A stretch of DNA of 64,000 bases from Paragyromitra xinjiangensis (lineage: Eukaryota > Ascomycota > Pezizomycetes > Pezizales > Discinaceae): NCBI GenBank assembly GCA_038503065.1, contig JBCAMK010000002.1, positions 3,596,001 to 3,660,000 on the forward strand, in the 5' to 3' direction. Made by a program: the position numbers and the translations under genes. Of the stretch, positions 47,477 through 59,099 are shown one piece after another (the stretch's first letter is position 1; every line of letters starts with the position of its first letter). The notes beneath the pieces are model-generated. The model was not told where the DNA came from. It made no database searches and was given only the letters and a program-made list of their open reading frames with translations.

Positions 47477-50400
47477 TTCAGGCTCTTTCTCTCCGGCTAT
47501 TTCTTTTGTTGGAAATGGGGTTTCTTCTTGGTTTGGCTTTGTGGGGCTCGGACAGACATGTGTGAAATGCGCAACGGCGTTAGAATGTTTTTTTTTTGGT
47601 ATTGACGGGATGTTTACTGATTTCCTTAACCTACAATATTAACTATTAGTATCACTAGGCTAATATTTTCATTACACTTTTATTCTGATCCCGATTACTT
47701 ATTTCCTACCCATCGATATCCTCTCGTGATTTGCATTCCTTTTTTTCTTTTTTTTCGGCGATAGGGATCAAGGCTGAAAATAGTTTCTTTTTGCCTGTAA
47801 TACATGTAATATTGAAATATTATCTGACGCTTCTTTATTTCCTTTTTCCTGCCCTCATTGACTTCCGGGTCTCGTTGGAGTATCCTGCCATATACGCCCC
47901 TTGATACACAAATATATATATATATATACATATATACCATACCCTCAGGCTAAAATACTCCATAGATGACAGTCCCGATAAACAAGAACGCGATCTATTG
48001 CAATAAGAGTTCGTTTAATTATGTCTAGCTTCGTACCATTTACGGGTCCTCTTCTCGTACTTTAGTCGCCGACTTCCCCTTACCACCGGGTGGAACTCGG
48101 CCAGATAGGGGGAGGTTCGGATGAACAGCTGGGGAGAAGGCAATCTAATCAGCTATTTTCCTGCGTTCTCGATCTTCTACTCGTAGTTCTCCGAGGAGAG
48201 AAACGTGGGTTTGAGTCGTGCTCGAGCTTCTGAGCTTCTGGGTGACTCACCACCTGATCCACTTTGGTATTCAGATTATTTAGAGATCTTCGCGCTGGCA
48301 GAAGCAATTTAGACAATAGAGCCCCTTTATCTACCCTGACTTGTACGCTATGTGTCTTTATTTGACGATTCAAAGCCCAGATCCCTCCCAACCAGGATGC
48401 AGGTGTGGAGTTTCACCACAAATCTAGACCTGAAGTGCTGTACTGAAAAGTATTCCAGCAAATTCAGTCTGTGCTGAACGGTGATCATTGAATAAGAAAA
48501 TTTTCCGAGATTGATCGGCAATGGGGGTTTTTCTTTCAGAAAATGCGAATTAATTTGAGCAGGGATCGTTAAAGGGCTTTTTAGGGGATCTTCGACAGGG
48601 TTTCATTTGATCGTGAAGCGTAAGGCAGGGATACAAAAAAAATGAGATGGGGGAAAATCGCCGAAGCTGTGACCTTGCCCGTGGGTCATTGGACCTGGGG
48701 TGGCGGCGTGGCCACCGACTGGTCAGGTTTGTTATTTTATATCGATATCATACCACCACACCCCCCCCCCATATGTATGCACTCACTCGCCGGGATGGCA
48801 CCATACTGTCTTGCTTGCTTGAAGAGGGCAACTCTTTTTTATTTTTTCTATACACAAATGGAAAATAAGTGCATCGGCGGATAAGTGAACACCTTTTTCG
48901 TCTATCCCCTCGGGTGGCAGTCACAAGAGTCACGAGAATTTGGGTTTTCGATGACTTCTATGTGTCTCAGCTTCTACGGAAGATACCGAATAGGGTTACG
49001 TATAACTTGTTCTGAAGGAAGAAATATCTGGGAACCCGAGACGCTCCATGACGTGTATTTTGTATTCCAGCTGGGCGTAGTAACTTGGGGAGTTTTTTTT
49101 TATTTTTTTATTTTTCCCAATCAATATGTAAACCTTCCCGAGCGAAGGCGTGGGCTAACGTCATAGTTAGGCTTCCCGTGCTCATTCTAGGCCGGCTGGG
49201 CTTATTGATTGGTGCTAAGGTTTGCTTCAATTGTGCGTAAAACTATGAAACACTTCTTTTCTTTGTCCAGTATAGAGTTTTGGAGACTTCGCACCATAGA
49301 TACCTCTCCAGAACTCTCTCCGGGGGCCTGGACAAGAATACCTACACATTTCTATACCTGGTTTTTACCTTTCGATTTGATGCACCCTCTTCAACTCTTC
49401 AAAGGATTTGGACCCTAGCCGACACTAGGTTATGTTACAGATTTGTGATCCACCAGTCAGTTCTGCTCAGATCTGACAAATATCCAACGTGGACCGATTC
49501 TACCGGCTTAGACATGGGATGAGATAGTCGACATTTCTTCGCCACCCCGTGTTTTTTTTTTTTTTTGTAGTCCACGTGCCTACGAGGTAGATGTCGAGAT
49601 GTTGGGAGGGAAAATCATGTACAACAGTAACGGCGAGATTTCCTTTTTCCAGATGGTTTTCGATCGATAGAAACCCGACGAAGGAAGCAACTAGAAAAAT
49701 GGGGATTCTCCAAGTTCAATGGTAGAACATCGAACAGTCGGAAAGGCTGTAGGTGAGATTCATGGCGTGAGTTGGCAGCCCATACCTCTATCGGAAGTTT
49801 TGTCAGTTCGATAGTCTTTGACTGCATTGAAGACAGCAGGCTGGCATCTATGCCGATACACTCAGGTTCACGATTTGCCATGTCCCTAGCTCCCTGCGCA
49901 CCGGAAGGATGTGCACTTTTCTCCAAGGTTGTATTTCGATGCCATGCACGAGGAAGAGAGGAAAAACTAAACGATACAAAATCCCGTCTTTACTTCATCA
50001 CTGAACATGGTATTCCTTTGGCCAAGTCATTCTTATCACGCGGTTAGCTTCGGCGGCACTATTGTTTGCTTGTATCGGTAGTTGGGGAGATCAGACAGCT
50101 GATAACCGATGCTCTCTGCTAAATCCGATAGCCCGCGGGTTAAGTCTCGAAACTACCATCACCGCCGCGGGGCTCAGTACTGTCCGTAAGTTGGCGATGC
50201 ATGCCTGTGTCGAAGCAGCCGCAAGATCGATCAAGCTAAGCTATATGTGTGTAATGTAGATATCGTTTCAGCCTTGTCAATAGAACAGTAATTGGAGAAG
50301 TCTCGAAAACGTAGCTCTTTTTGTCACTTTTCAAAGTAGCAGAAGCCTGGTAAATTAGAGCTAGCCTCAGTATGTTTGAGGTTGACGATGGTAAATTTAA

Positions 50401-52616
50401 AAAAATTAAATCACCAAATATCACTCGAAGTCATTTGGCTGCTGTGCTGCTCCTAAGGGATATCCCGATTGCGATAAAATAACCGCACCAGTATAGGCGA
50501 TCGTCTTAAGTCATATGTGTCAATTTATTCACTCATATGCTGAATAAAGTGTCGCCTGACCCTATGATGGATTACCGCGAGCCAGTTTGCAGTCAGAAAA
50601 TACAGTTGACGAGGAGTATACGAATGGCTCTTGGAGGCGGAGCTCCAAGAAATCTCTAGAACTTGGAATGACCTACGAGCCATAGCTTATGTAGTTGATT
50701 CGTCTATCCTAACAGCTCCCGTTTTCCTGTATGTATGTTGCGTGCATGACTTGACCATCTAACGGATGTCACTGTACTTTGGGATACGATTCATGCGCTG
50801 GGATTGCGCAATACCCGAAAACGTGCATATGTACGTTGCTATTCGTTATGCCGTAGGATCCAATAATTTCCGCCTGACACGTGACAGGCGTACATATCTC
50901 TGTACTATTTAAGCAGGCCCGTGCCGACGAGGATCTAGAATTTCATTGCCCCCCACCACTTCTTTGCTTTTCTTGTCGGCATGTGCCTCAGAGATACATC
51001 CCTTCACCATGAGACTATTAGGGATTTGGGATAGTCATGAGAATACAGTGTATCTCTTTTGCTACTATCCGCCCGATAGCTACGTTTCAACTCCTTCATG
51101 GAGATACCTGGTTGATTGTCCAACAGCGAAAGAGCCGCAGTTTGCCCACTTGGCAGCATTTCAAATGTTGCTCTCATGCGTGGAACGTCTATTCTGCGAT
51201 GTGGTTTTTTACTTCTAATTTCTTGGTTTTAGCCTTGTCTGACGTTATCCTTCGGAAGTGACAGCCCTTGTAGATACATAGATTCTCGTCATTACTCTTG
51301 CACCGCTGGTTGCCCGGCCTTGATACTTGATACGTGTATTGCCTTGCTGCTGCGATATATATGTGCTGGACATATGATGAATATAGATCTGTTCACGTAG
51401 GCGCAGCTTGTGCCCTTGCATTGCTGAGATGACAGTTAGCTTATTCCCTCCGGGTTGAAATCACGAGACTTGGACATTCTACTAGTGATTTCGAAAAACA
51501 CTTGAGCTACTGCTCCATCACCGTAAGATCACCACTTTTCTTGCGTCACGACTGAATGTCTGGGCTTGACAAGGAGCCGGTATGTTTAGGATATCTAGTC
51601 GCCGTCCCTGACTCGAGTACATTCTTCCCTATCTGCGCTTGTATCCCCGAGTATTTTTAAAATGTAGGTCTTGAAAGTCCTTGGGTATATAGACTACAAG
51701 GAGGTACATGGATCGCTGGTCTCGGGGTCTAAAAAACGATCGTCGGGTGTCTCGCTTTTTGGATTCGAAAAATCCGGTCGAGAACAGTCTAGATTCTTTG
51801 TGAGACATGATCAATTCTAAAGTCTAGAGTACAGCGTGGTGGGTCTAGGTCTTGGGGGATTGAAGGGTGTCTTGTTTGTATTAGTAAATATTCATAATAC
51901 TACTCGTCTGGTGCATGAGTATCGACGTGAATAAGTTTGGGGCTTTTGTTGTTACTAGTTACTCTATCAATGATCCTTAGAATAGCATTCGATTTCTTGC
52001 TTTTTTGTCACTAGTTGATAGGGTTTGAAGGATGGCGCCTTATGCCCTCAGGCGCAAGAGCTGTGTTCTGAGAAATTCGTTTAACATTCTGTGACATACC
52101 GTGGCAGCGTACTGTCCAGCCTAGAAATCCGCCCTGAGTGCTGAGGTAAGGGTTGGCTGGAATAATCAATAGTGATTTCTACACCCAACAGACCTATGCC
52201 CATGGATTTTTTTTAAAAGGTGTGGTAATTTAAAATTATCGAGGCTGGCTTCGTTTGAGTACAGCATATAGACTAGAGGTAACCTAAAAAAAAGCTGTAC
52301 ACTAGGGGAGTAGTACTCTGTTTTGTTTATATCACATTTTTATGTAGCTTCCCTACCAAAACTTTTACTCGCATCTATAATCCTTATAGGGGCTACTATA
52401 TTCTGATTTTTTTCTCTTAAGTTTTTTTTTAATGATGAGTTTATTATAACCGGAACCCTAGTCACAAAAGGATAGACCCTAAGAGGGTATTTATCTCACG
52501 GTTCCCTTCAGTTATCTGTAAGCTGAGTGTAGATTTTGCCAAGACTCGCGGCTCTGTAACGGTTATCTTGACTGTTTCCCCCACTATCACCACATCAACA
52601 ACAATCACAATCCAAA
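47477..52616. other. 5.1-kb gene desert
   Basis: Begins with the T-rich 3' flank of the wetA-like gene and ends with the promoter of the guanine deaminase gene. Includes an (AT)n run near 47.91-47.94 kb and a poly-T run near 49.55 kb. Reading frames are all short and unconvincing. Confidence 0.5.
47911..47938. repeat. AT microsatellite
   Basis: Alternating AT dinucleotides with one ATAC interruption, in an intergenic position. Confidence 0.85.
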
Positions 52617-54672
52617 ATGCCGGCAAGATTCCCACCACATCCTATCTCTCCGATAAAGTATATCATTCATGGAACCTTTATCGATGCGCCTTCTCCCACA
52701 GCACTTCGTGTTCGTAGGGATTGCGAGATTGTCGTTAACATGGCTGGGACGATAGAATCGATTAGAAATGTCCACGAGGGCGAGCTTAGAAAGGGACTGG
52801 AAGACGAAGGGGTTTCTTATATAAAATTAAAAGAAGACCAGGTCATATGCCCTGGTTTAATAGATTGTGTGCGTATAGATTGCTCTGCCCTTCATGATAG
52901 GCTACACTTAGGATAGGGAAATCTAATGCTTGGACAAATGGAACTTGAAGCACGTGCAGTTAGTTTCTTTCCCTATTTACCAAATGAAGCCCCATCTAAT
53001 TCATCGTTGCTCTTCGGCGGGTTTTGTTTGAGAAGTGCACCACAGTTTCAACAGCTAGGGACTAAGACAGACGTGCCTCTAGTTGAATGGCTGAATCAGT
53101 TTGCGCCCCCACTCTATATCTGTTAAGGATGAAAATGATTGATTCTAGAATCCCTCCATAGATATACTTTTCCAGCTGAAGCGGCATTCGCCGATCCTGT
53201 GCATGCCTCGAAAGTGTATACCTCTCTTATTCGCCGTTTACTACGTAATGGAACAACTACAGGTACGGAAGCTCGCCATATTTACGTCATCAAAGCGGTT
53301 ATTTACTTTTTATAATTAACAGCTCTTTACTTCGCATCGAATCATCTTGCTGCGACTAAGGTTCTTGCTGAGCTTTGCGCAGAGTACAACCAACGGGCTT
53401 TCGTTGGGAAAACGTGTTCTGACCAGTTCCTCCCGGATTACTACGTGGAGACAACGGAGTCTTCATTAATAGACATGGAGAGATTTATTGTGTTCTGTCA
53501 GGAAATCTGGGGTACCAACGGGCTAGTTCGACCAGTTGTTACACCCCGTTTTGTATGTATTTTAATCCTCACGTTAGTGTTGAAATTCACGCTTATATTT
53601 GATATCGTGTGAAGGTTCCAACGTGTTCCCGAAAGCTTCTGGAAGGATTAGGTTCGTTGGCGAAGAAATATGATTGTCATGTTCAGAGCCATGCTGCGGA
53701 ATCGATTGATGAGGTTGCCTGGGGTGCGTTTTCGTTTAGATAAGGCTTTCCTAGCAGGAGGCAGATTGCTAATCACAACCCGCGGATGAACTGTTGTAGG
53801 GTGATAGTGTCTGAGCTGTACCCCGACGAGAAACGCGATATCAGGATCCTCAAGGATGTTGGCTTGCTTACAAACAAAACTGTTCTTGCGCACTGCTGCC
53901 ATCTTCACGATTTGGAAGTTGCTGAAATGGTACGGGCTGGGGCTGCAATTACTAGTTGCCCGTATGTGGTCAATGTTTTGTCTTCCCAGCTTTTTGACGG
54001 CTTTGTGGGGAATGCTGATAAAGCTGAAAATACAATAGATACTCGAATATCCTATTCGCCCGTGCTACTGTTCCAATCCCTTACTTTAAGTCTTTAGGCC
54101 TCAAGGTCTCCCTAGGCACTGACATCGCCGGCGGTAATTCCCACCTCGCCCCTGCTTAACTACGATGACAACCATTCTGATAAAAATTGTAACACCCAAC
54201 AGGCATGTCTTCATCCATCTGGACCAACATCCGACTCGCGACACTCCAAGATCGCATCGACTCATTCTCACCACCCCCGTCACGCTCTTCAGACCCCCAC
54301 AACCCAGACCCGGAACGTGAGATAGCGAAAGAAAACTGGACTGTGGATTATAAGTACGCTTTCCATATCGCGACCGTTGGTGGCGCAGAGGCACTCGGTA
54401 TCGAGAAGGAGGTTGGGATCTTTGAGGTTGGGATGAAGTGGGATGCGTTGCTGGTGGATTATGGGCTTGACGATATGGCTTTTGATGCTTTTGAAAACTC
54501 GGGGGATTCAGAGTTTGGGGTGGTGGATGGGTTCGAAAGGTTTATTAATTGTGGGGATGATAGGTTAGTGAGATTCTTCCCCTATGTAGATGAAAGATTC
54601 GAGTGCTAACTTTTAACTAGAAATATTGTTAGGGTTTGGGTGGACGGGAAGACGGTTTGTCAGAGAGACTGA
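52617..54672 (+). CDS. Guanine deaminase, ten exons including an 8-nt microexon
   Basis: Exons: 52617-52868, 52951-52958, 53036-53098, 53162-53262, 53323-53552, 53615-53723, 53808-53961, 54039-54133, 54203-54563 and 54621-54672. Every junction is phase-consistent and the product is about 474 residues, the usual length. The spliced protein reads PGLIDC-HVHA-PQFQQLGTK, then VEWLNQYTFPAEAAF, VQSHAAESIDEV, TVLAHCCHL, SCPYSNILFARATVP and LGTDIAGGMSSSI. These supply all metal ligands of the amidohydrolase fold (HxH, two single histidines, Asp). The enzyme hydrolyses guanine to xanthine and ammonia in purine salvage. The C-terminus (RNIVRVWVDGKTV) is the usual closing strand. Without the microexon the HxH is lost. 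Serial stop codons in the introns would truncate any unspliced product. A related amidohydrolase substrate cannot be fully excluded. Confidence 0.9.
52951..52958 (+). other. 8-nt microexon (CACGTGCA) of the guanine deaminase gene
   Basis: Flanked by an 82-bp intron (GTGCGT...TTGAAG) and a 77-bp intron (GTTAGT...GAGAAG), each with a CTAAT branch-like site. It encodes His-Val and the first two bases of the second His of the HxH motif; the next exon begins with the T that completes it. Confidence 0.8.
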
Positions 54673-56273
54673 GAGGATTGAGGAGATCATTCTTCCGTAC
54701 GTCACCTGGGGGTAGAAACATGAATAATGACTGAAATGACACCCAAATTCAATAACATCTTTCTCCTATGCTTTATTTGTGCGTTCATTTAGTGTTTTCC
54801 AATTGTTTAGTTTGCTAGTCGAATTGAGTGACCAGGACTCCAACCTGAAGCAAACTAGACCCCAAAAGAGATCATTAAAGAGCATAGAATCTTTATGTGC
54901 TCAAGCCTTAAACTACAAATGATATAAATGGAACCACAGCTAGAAGCAGTAAACAAATCGAGCAGTGACAATAACGAGTGATAATTCATGACCCCACCAA
55001 CAACTAACGCACACCATACCCTTGACCAAACACACCCCACCTCACCAACAGTACAGTTCTTCTATATTCCTCAGAAACGGCCCATTCCCCATATTGAGCA
55101 GGAGCAGAATAACACAATACCACAACCTACAGCAGAAGGCACCTAACCCAACCCTACAGGAAATCATATAACCCATAATCCACATCACCAACCACATAAA
55201 AAAGTTCTTAAACCGACTGATTACGTGAAGAAGCCTCGTGCTTTTATGTAGGGGATTTTTATCGCTGGCGTGATACTAGTTCTGAGTACCTGATAGATTA
55301 ATTAATAACGGTTTAAACGCTTCGAACAAGCAACGAGTGATCCTCTGTGATCGATAAGTACACGGACCTCGGCTTAAAAGTCTACACTGAGAACCTAGAA
55401 CGTGGGTTATCTACCCATAACTACCGAAATACTAGAGAAAGGCCATCTCCAACGCCCATGGAAAAAATCACGTCAGAGCGTCTTAGGTCGCGTGTCTTAG
55501 CTCGTTTTATCTCCGTCTTGGTGTTTGTCTTTGCGGATTACGCTCTGCGGCCTGTTGAATCGATAAGTTATCTTACTTTTTCTTGCTCTGTAGCTGTTAC
55601 TAACTCTAGTAGTGTCCCTTTTGCGTGATCATAGTGATGTTCGTTTTTTGTTTTTCTGGTTGTTCCGCTTGTTTTGTCTTTCTCCGTTCTTCACCCGGGA
55701 TTGCTTGGCTTGTGTTGTATCTTACACTTGTTTTGGATGGGGATGGGACAGGAGGTAGCGGGGGTGTTAGATCTGCAAGAGGGACTTGATGGGTGCTATC
55801 CATGCTCGTGAAGAAGTGCATATGGTTTAATGTCACTGATACGTATCAATCTCAAACGCGATTTAAATTTCAACATCACACCGAAGCCACCAAACCCAGC
55901 AAATCCAAAGTGATTATTTCTTCGCATCATCGTCCATCCATCAGCTCAACTACCTATCAACGTGGGTAAAATTAAGCAAACGCTCCATAAATCATAAAAA
56001 GCAAAACAAAATGGGTCAAAACTGTTCAGAAATGCCTTTTTTCCACCTCGTAGCCTATCCGGAACTGCCTTGCCCCCAATAAACCCTCCAAAGATGGCTC
56101 TCAAATAGAAAAACACCGCCCAGAAAAATCAACGACCTGCAACCTCCCAAACCCTATTAGCTCGCAACTCCCCACCTAGAAAAAAAAAACACGAGACCAC
56201 ACGGCGCAATTTTCCTCCCCAGAAACTCTTCCTTGGGATTTGTGGATTGAATTTGCGAACAAAGTCGTATTAT
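54673..56273. other. Intergenic region between convergent guanine deaminase and AIM24 genes
   Basis: 1.6 kb of 3' flanking sequence, AT-rich in places. No gene is recognised. Confidence 0.55.
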
Positions 56274-57685
56274 CTACTGACCGCCAGGCATATGTGTCGC
56301 AAGCCATTGACCAAAGGCGACTGGGTTTCTTGTTTGAATGAAGACCGTTCCAGGACCTAGAGACGCAATAAGAATTAAGATCAGGAGAGTATCAGGAAAG
56401 GTGCTCTATTGGAGAACATACCAGTAAACCGACACACCAACCCTTCTTGCGCGCTCATGCTACTGATGATTCCGCCGCTCGCAACTCGCTCGATGGTATA
56501 TTTGCAGTTCCAAGCTACTAAGTGGTCATTATCCACAATAAACTGTTCGTTTGCTGCCATCTATTTCGCTCATAGCGTCAGTGTCGTCCACCAAATAAAG
56601 TCAGCCGATACGGGATCGGCCTTGCCAGCGCCCTACATTCTTCTGAATAATTGCTCCCAAACTGGTCACAAACAACACTCCCTGTCCTGCAATCTTATAC
56701 ACGAACAAACCCTCTCCCGAGAACATTGCTTTCCCGAACCCTTGAGCCTTGTAGTCCTTTGTGACCCCCTGCGTGCAGGCCAAGAAAGCGTCTTTGCCCA
56801 CGTTCCAGGCCTGTTGCCCATCGAGACGAATTGGTACGATATCACCGAGCGCAGGAGGGGCAAGGAGGAGCTCTCCAGGCCCTGTGTATGTTGATTGTGA
56901 TAATTCACCACCAGCCATGAGTTTCTTGAGGGAGAATTTGACGGAACCCTTGAGAGTGACACTTGGGGCCATAGCAACCATTGAACCTGTGTACGGGTTA
57001 ATTACGAATACTCTACGACTGGAGATCATTCTAGGAATCGTTCGCGCAAGCTCGAAGAATAATTTGTTTGGGAGTGAATCATCGCGAGGGAGATAAAACA
57101 CATACCAGGCTTAGCAGTGACTGGGCACCCGTGCGCCAGCTGCAGCGTCAACAACGTATTTGAGTCCCTGTGGTCGATGCGATAGCTCCCGCCGTTGAAA
57201 CTTCCTATTGTGTCCGTGATAGTATTCCCGCTAGATCCAGCTGGTACATGCATCGCCTGGCTCGGTGGCCCCGCGCGGGACGGATCAAAGGCAGTCTGTT
57301 GCGGTGGGAGCGACATTCTTTGTTGACTTTGGTCCTGTTGTGGAGGTGGGTATGATTGCTGGTGCTGAGGAGGTGGGAAGGTTTGTTGGTGCTGTAGTGG
57401 GGGCGGGTGGCCTCCTTGACTATATTGCTGTTGTTGGCCACCGGATGGAGGAGGTGGGAAGTATTGTTGCTGCGAGTTGCTCGAAGAAGTCGAGGTTGGT
57501 GGTGGGGGGTATTGTTGTTGTGGAGGGGATCCGGGGTAGCCAGATTTTTCATTGGGCGCTGGAGTGGGTTAGTGGGCTGAGGAGGTGTTTGGGGACGAGT
57601 GACATATGGGCGTACGTGGGTAAAAGGGAGCTCCCTGAGGGGGGGAGCCAGCGTAGTTTGGTGGTGGGGGAGCGCCAGAGGACAT
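56274..57685 (-). CDS. AIM24: AIM24-family protein (mitochondrial inner-membrane organisation)
   Basis: Five exons: 57685-57616, 57558-57106, 56986-56637, 56560-56422 and 56356-56274, about 364 residues with consistent phases. A Pro/Gln-rich N-terminal ~125 residues (repeated [12 protein letters not shown] units) precedes the globular AIM24/DUF124 domain. Visible blocks are [111 protein letters not shown] and [18 protein letters not shown]. In yeast Aim24 is linked to MICOS and respiratory complex integrity. No clear mitochondrial presequence is visible, so location is uncertain; many filamentous-fungal paralogues have the same Q/P-rich start and may be cytosolic. The ~119-bp second intron is longer than the others. 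Confidence 0.9.
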
Positions 57686-59099
57686 TGTGATTGGTTGTGG
57701 GTATCTGGAGGGTGGTGTCAGCAATGGGTTTTTTTTCAAGATGGGTGCTTGGTGATTCTGGTGATTCTGGTGATTCCAGTGGGTGGTAGGTTGAGTTGGC
57801 AACTTCCTTCACCCAATGGCATCACTTTATCACATAGAACACAAAGGACATCAAACTTACAAGGGAAACTAAAAGTAAAAGATGGAGAGAGCCAGAAACA
57901 GACAAGATAACCAGAGCTGGAGATGCAGATGGATGAGCAAGAGGAGAGATGGAGGGTTTGAAGGGGAAGTGGAGAGAAGGCTGAATATGTAGTGGTACCA
58001 AGAGTCACCTTACGAGTCGGACAGGCTACACAGGCTGCCTCTATCAGTCTGTCCTCCCTCCCCCACCATCCGTGCATATCTGCAGAGACGAAGGGGCTGT
58101 TGGGCGCAACGTGACACGCACCATATGCTGTGACCATCCAACCATCGGGCGGAGCAATTGATGAGGGCGGCAGAATTGCCAAATGGTGCTGGGAAAGCTT
58201 CCCTTCCCCGTTAGCCGCCATACATGAGTGGTGTAGATCTGCAGGACGACTCTGCAGCGTACCGGGATTTCCTCGCGGAATAGAAATTTACATCCATCGA
58301 TTGAGCCTTAAGGGAGAGAGATATATAAAAGAGGGCATCAATTAGCGGTTTCCCTTGAATTCGGTCGAGTGCTCATCCATGAATGGTTTTTCTCGCCCCC
58401 AATACTTACCCCGCCTTCCGTGGGCTAGAGCCTAGAGGTTAAAGTTGCCGGCGCTTGGAGGCGGAGGCGGAGGTGATGGTCTACCTATGACTCTAATTTC
58501 TCGCCCTCGCTTCGTATGCATTTCCTCGTTTTCAGCCGCACCTGCAGTTTCTGTTCCTTGCTAATCCGCGTCGGTCACTTACTCCTTGGCGGAATGAATC
58601 CCTGCCAGGAGACGGCAAGATTGGAAATTGACGCGATCAGTGGGAATGCGCATGAAGAATCAGGCACTTTAATTTTTGTCTCTGGGGGGAAATTGATATA
58701 TGATACATTCCCGGTATCTACACCCGAAGAGACTCTGATGGTATGTGGCTTCAAAGTGGTACGTCATTCAAGCCGCAGATTGCTATAAAGCCACATTTAT
58801 TTCTGGCTCGTTCGTTACCCGGCCGAAATCTAACCTGCTTGATTTGGCTTAGCCACAGGCGCCGCATCACCCGTGTTCGCCACCTCGTCCCGCTATTGGT
58901 CGTGGAGTTTCCCATTCACCCCTGTGCCCTGAACTCATCCCTCCAACGTCAGTCAACTCGTCGGAAACAACCTGATCCCGTCAATATCTCCCCTCACATA
59001 TGCAGGTAGCTGCTCGAGGATCTTCCAGAAACATTATAGCTAGCTCAACTATCAGCTTGATTCAATACCAAACAACCTGCTTAGCTAGGTTCGAATAAT
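57686..59099. promoter_or_regulatory. Divergent intergenic region between AIM24 and the calponin-homology gene
   Basis: Both genes read outward, so promoters for both lie here. A 90-codon reading frame beginning with ATG at 58516 precedes the calponin-homology gene; it could be an upstream ORF but has no recognisable domain. Confidence 0.5.

Noticed and set aside
50946..51218. 90-codon plus-strand reading frame after a TATA-like stretch
   Set aside because: Begins at a TTG; the first ATG gives a short protein with no recognisable features.
52866..54100. Guanine deaminase as a pseudogene, because HxH seemed missing and the region after SCP looked frameshifted
   Set aside because: Adding the 8-nt exon (52951-52958) and the intron 53962-54038 restores all motifs and an exact reading frame.
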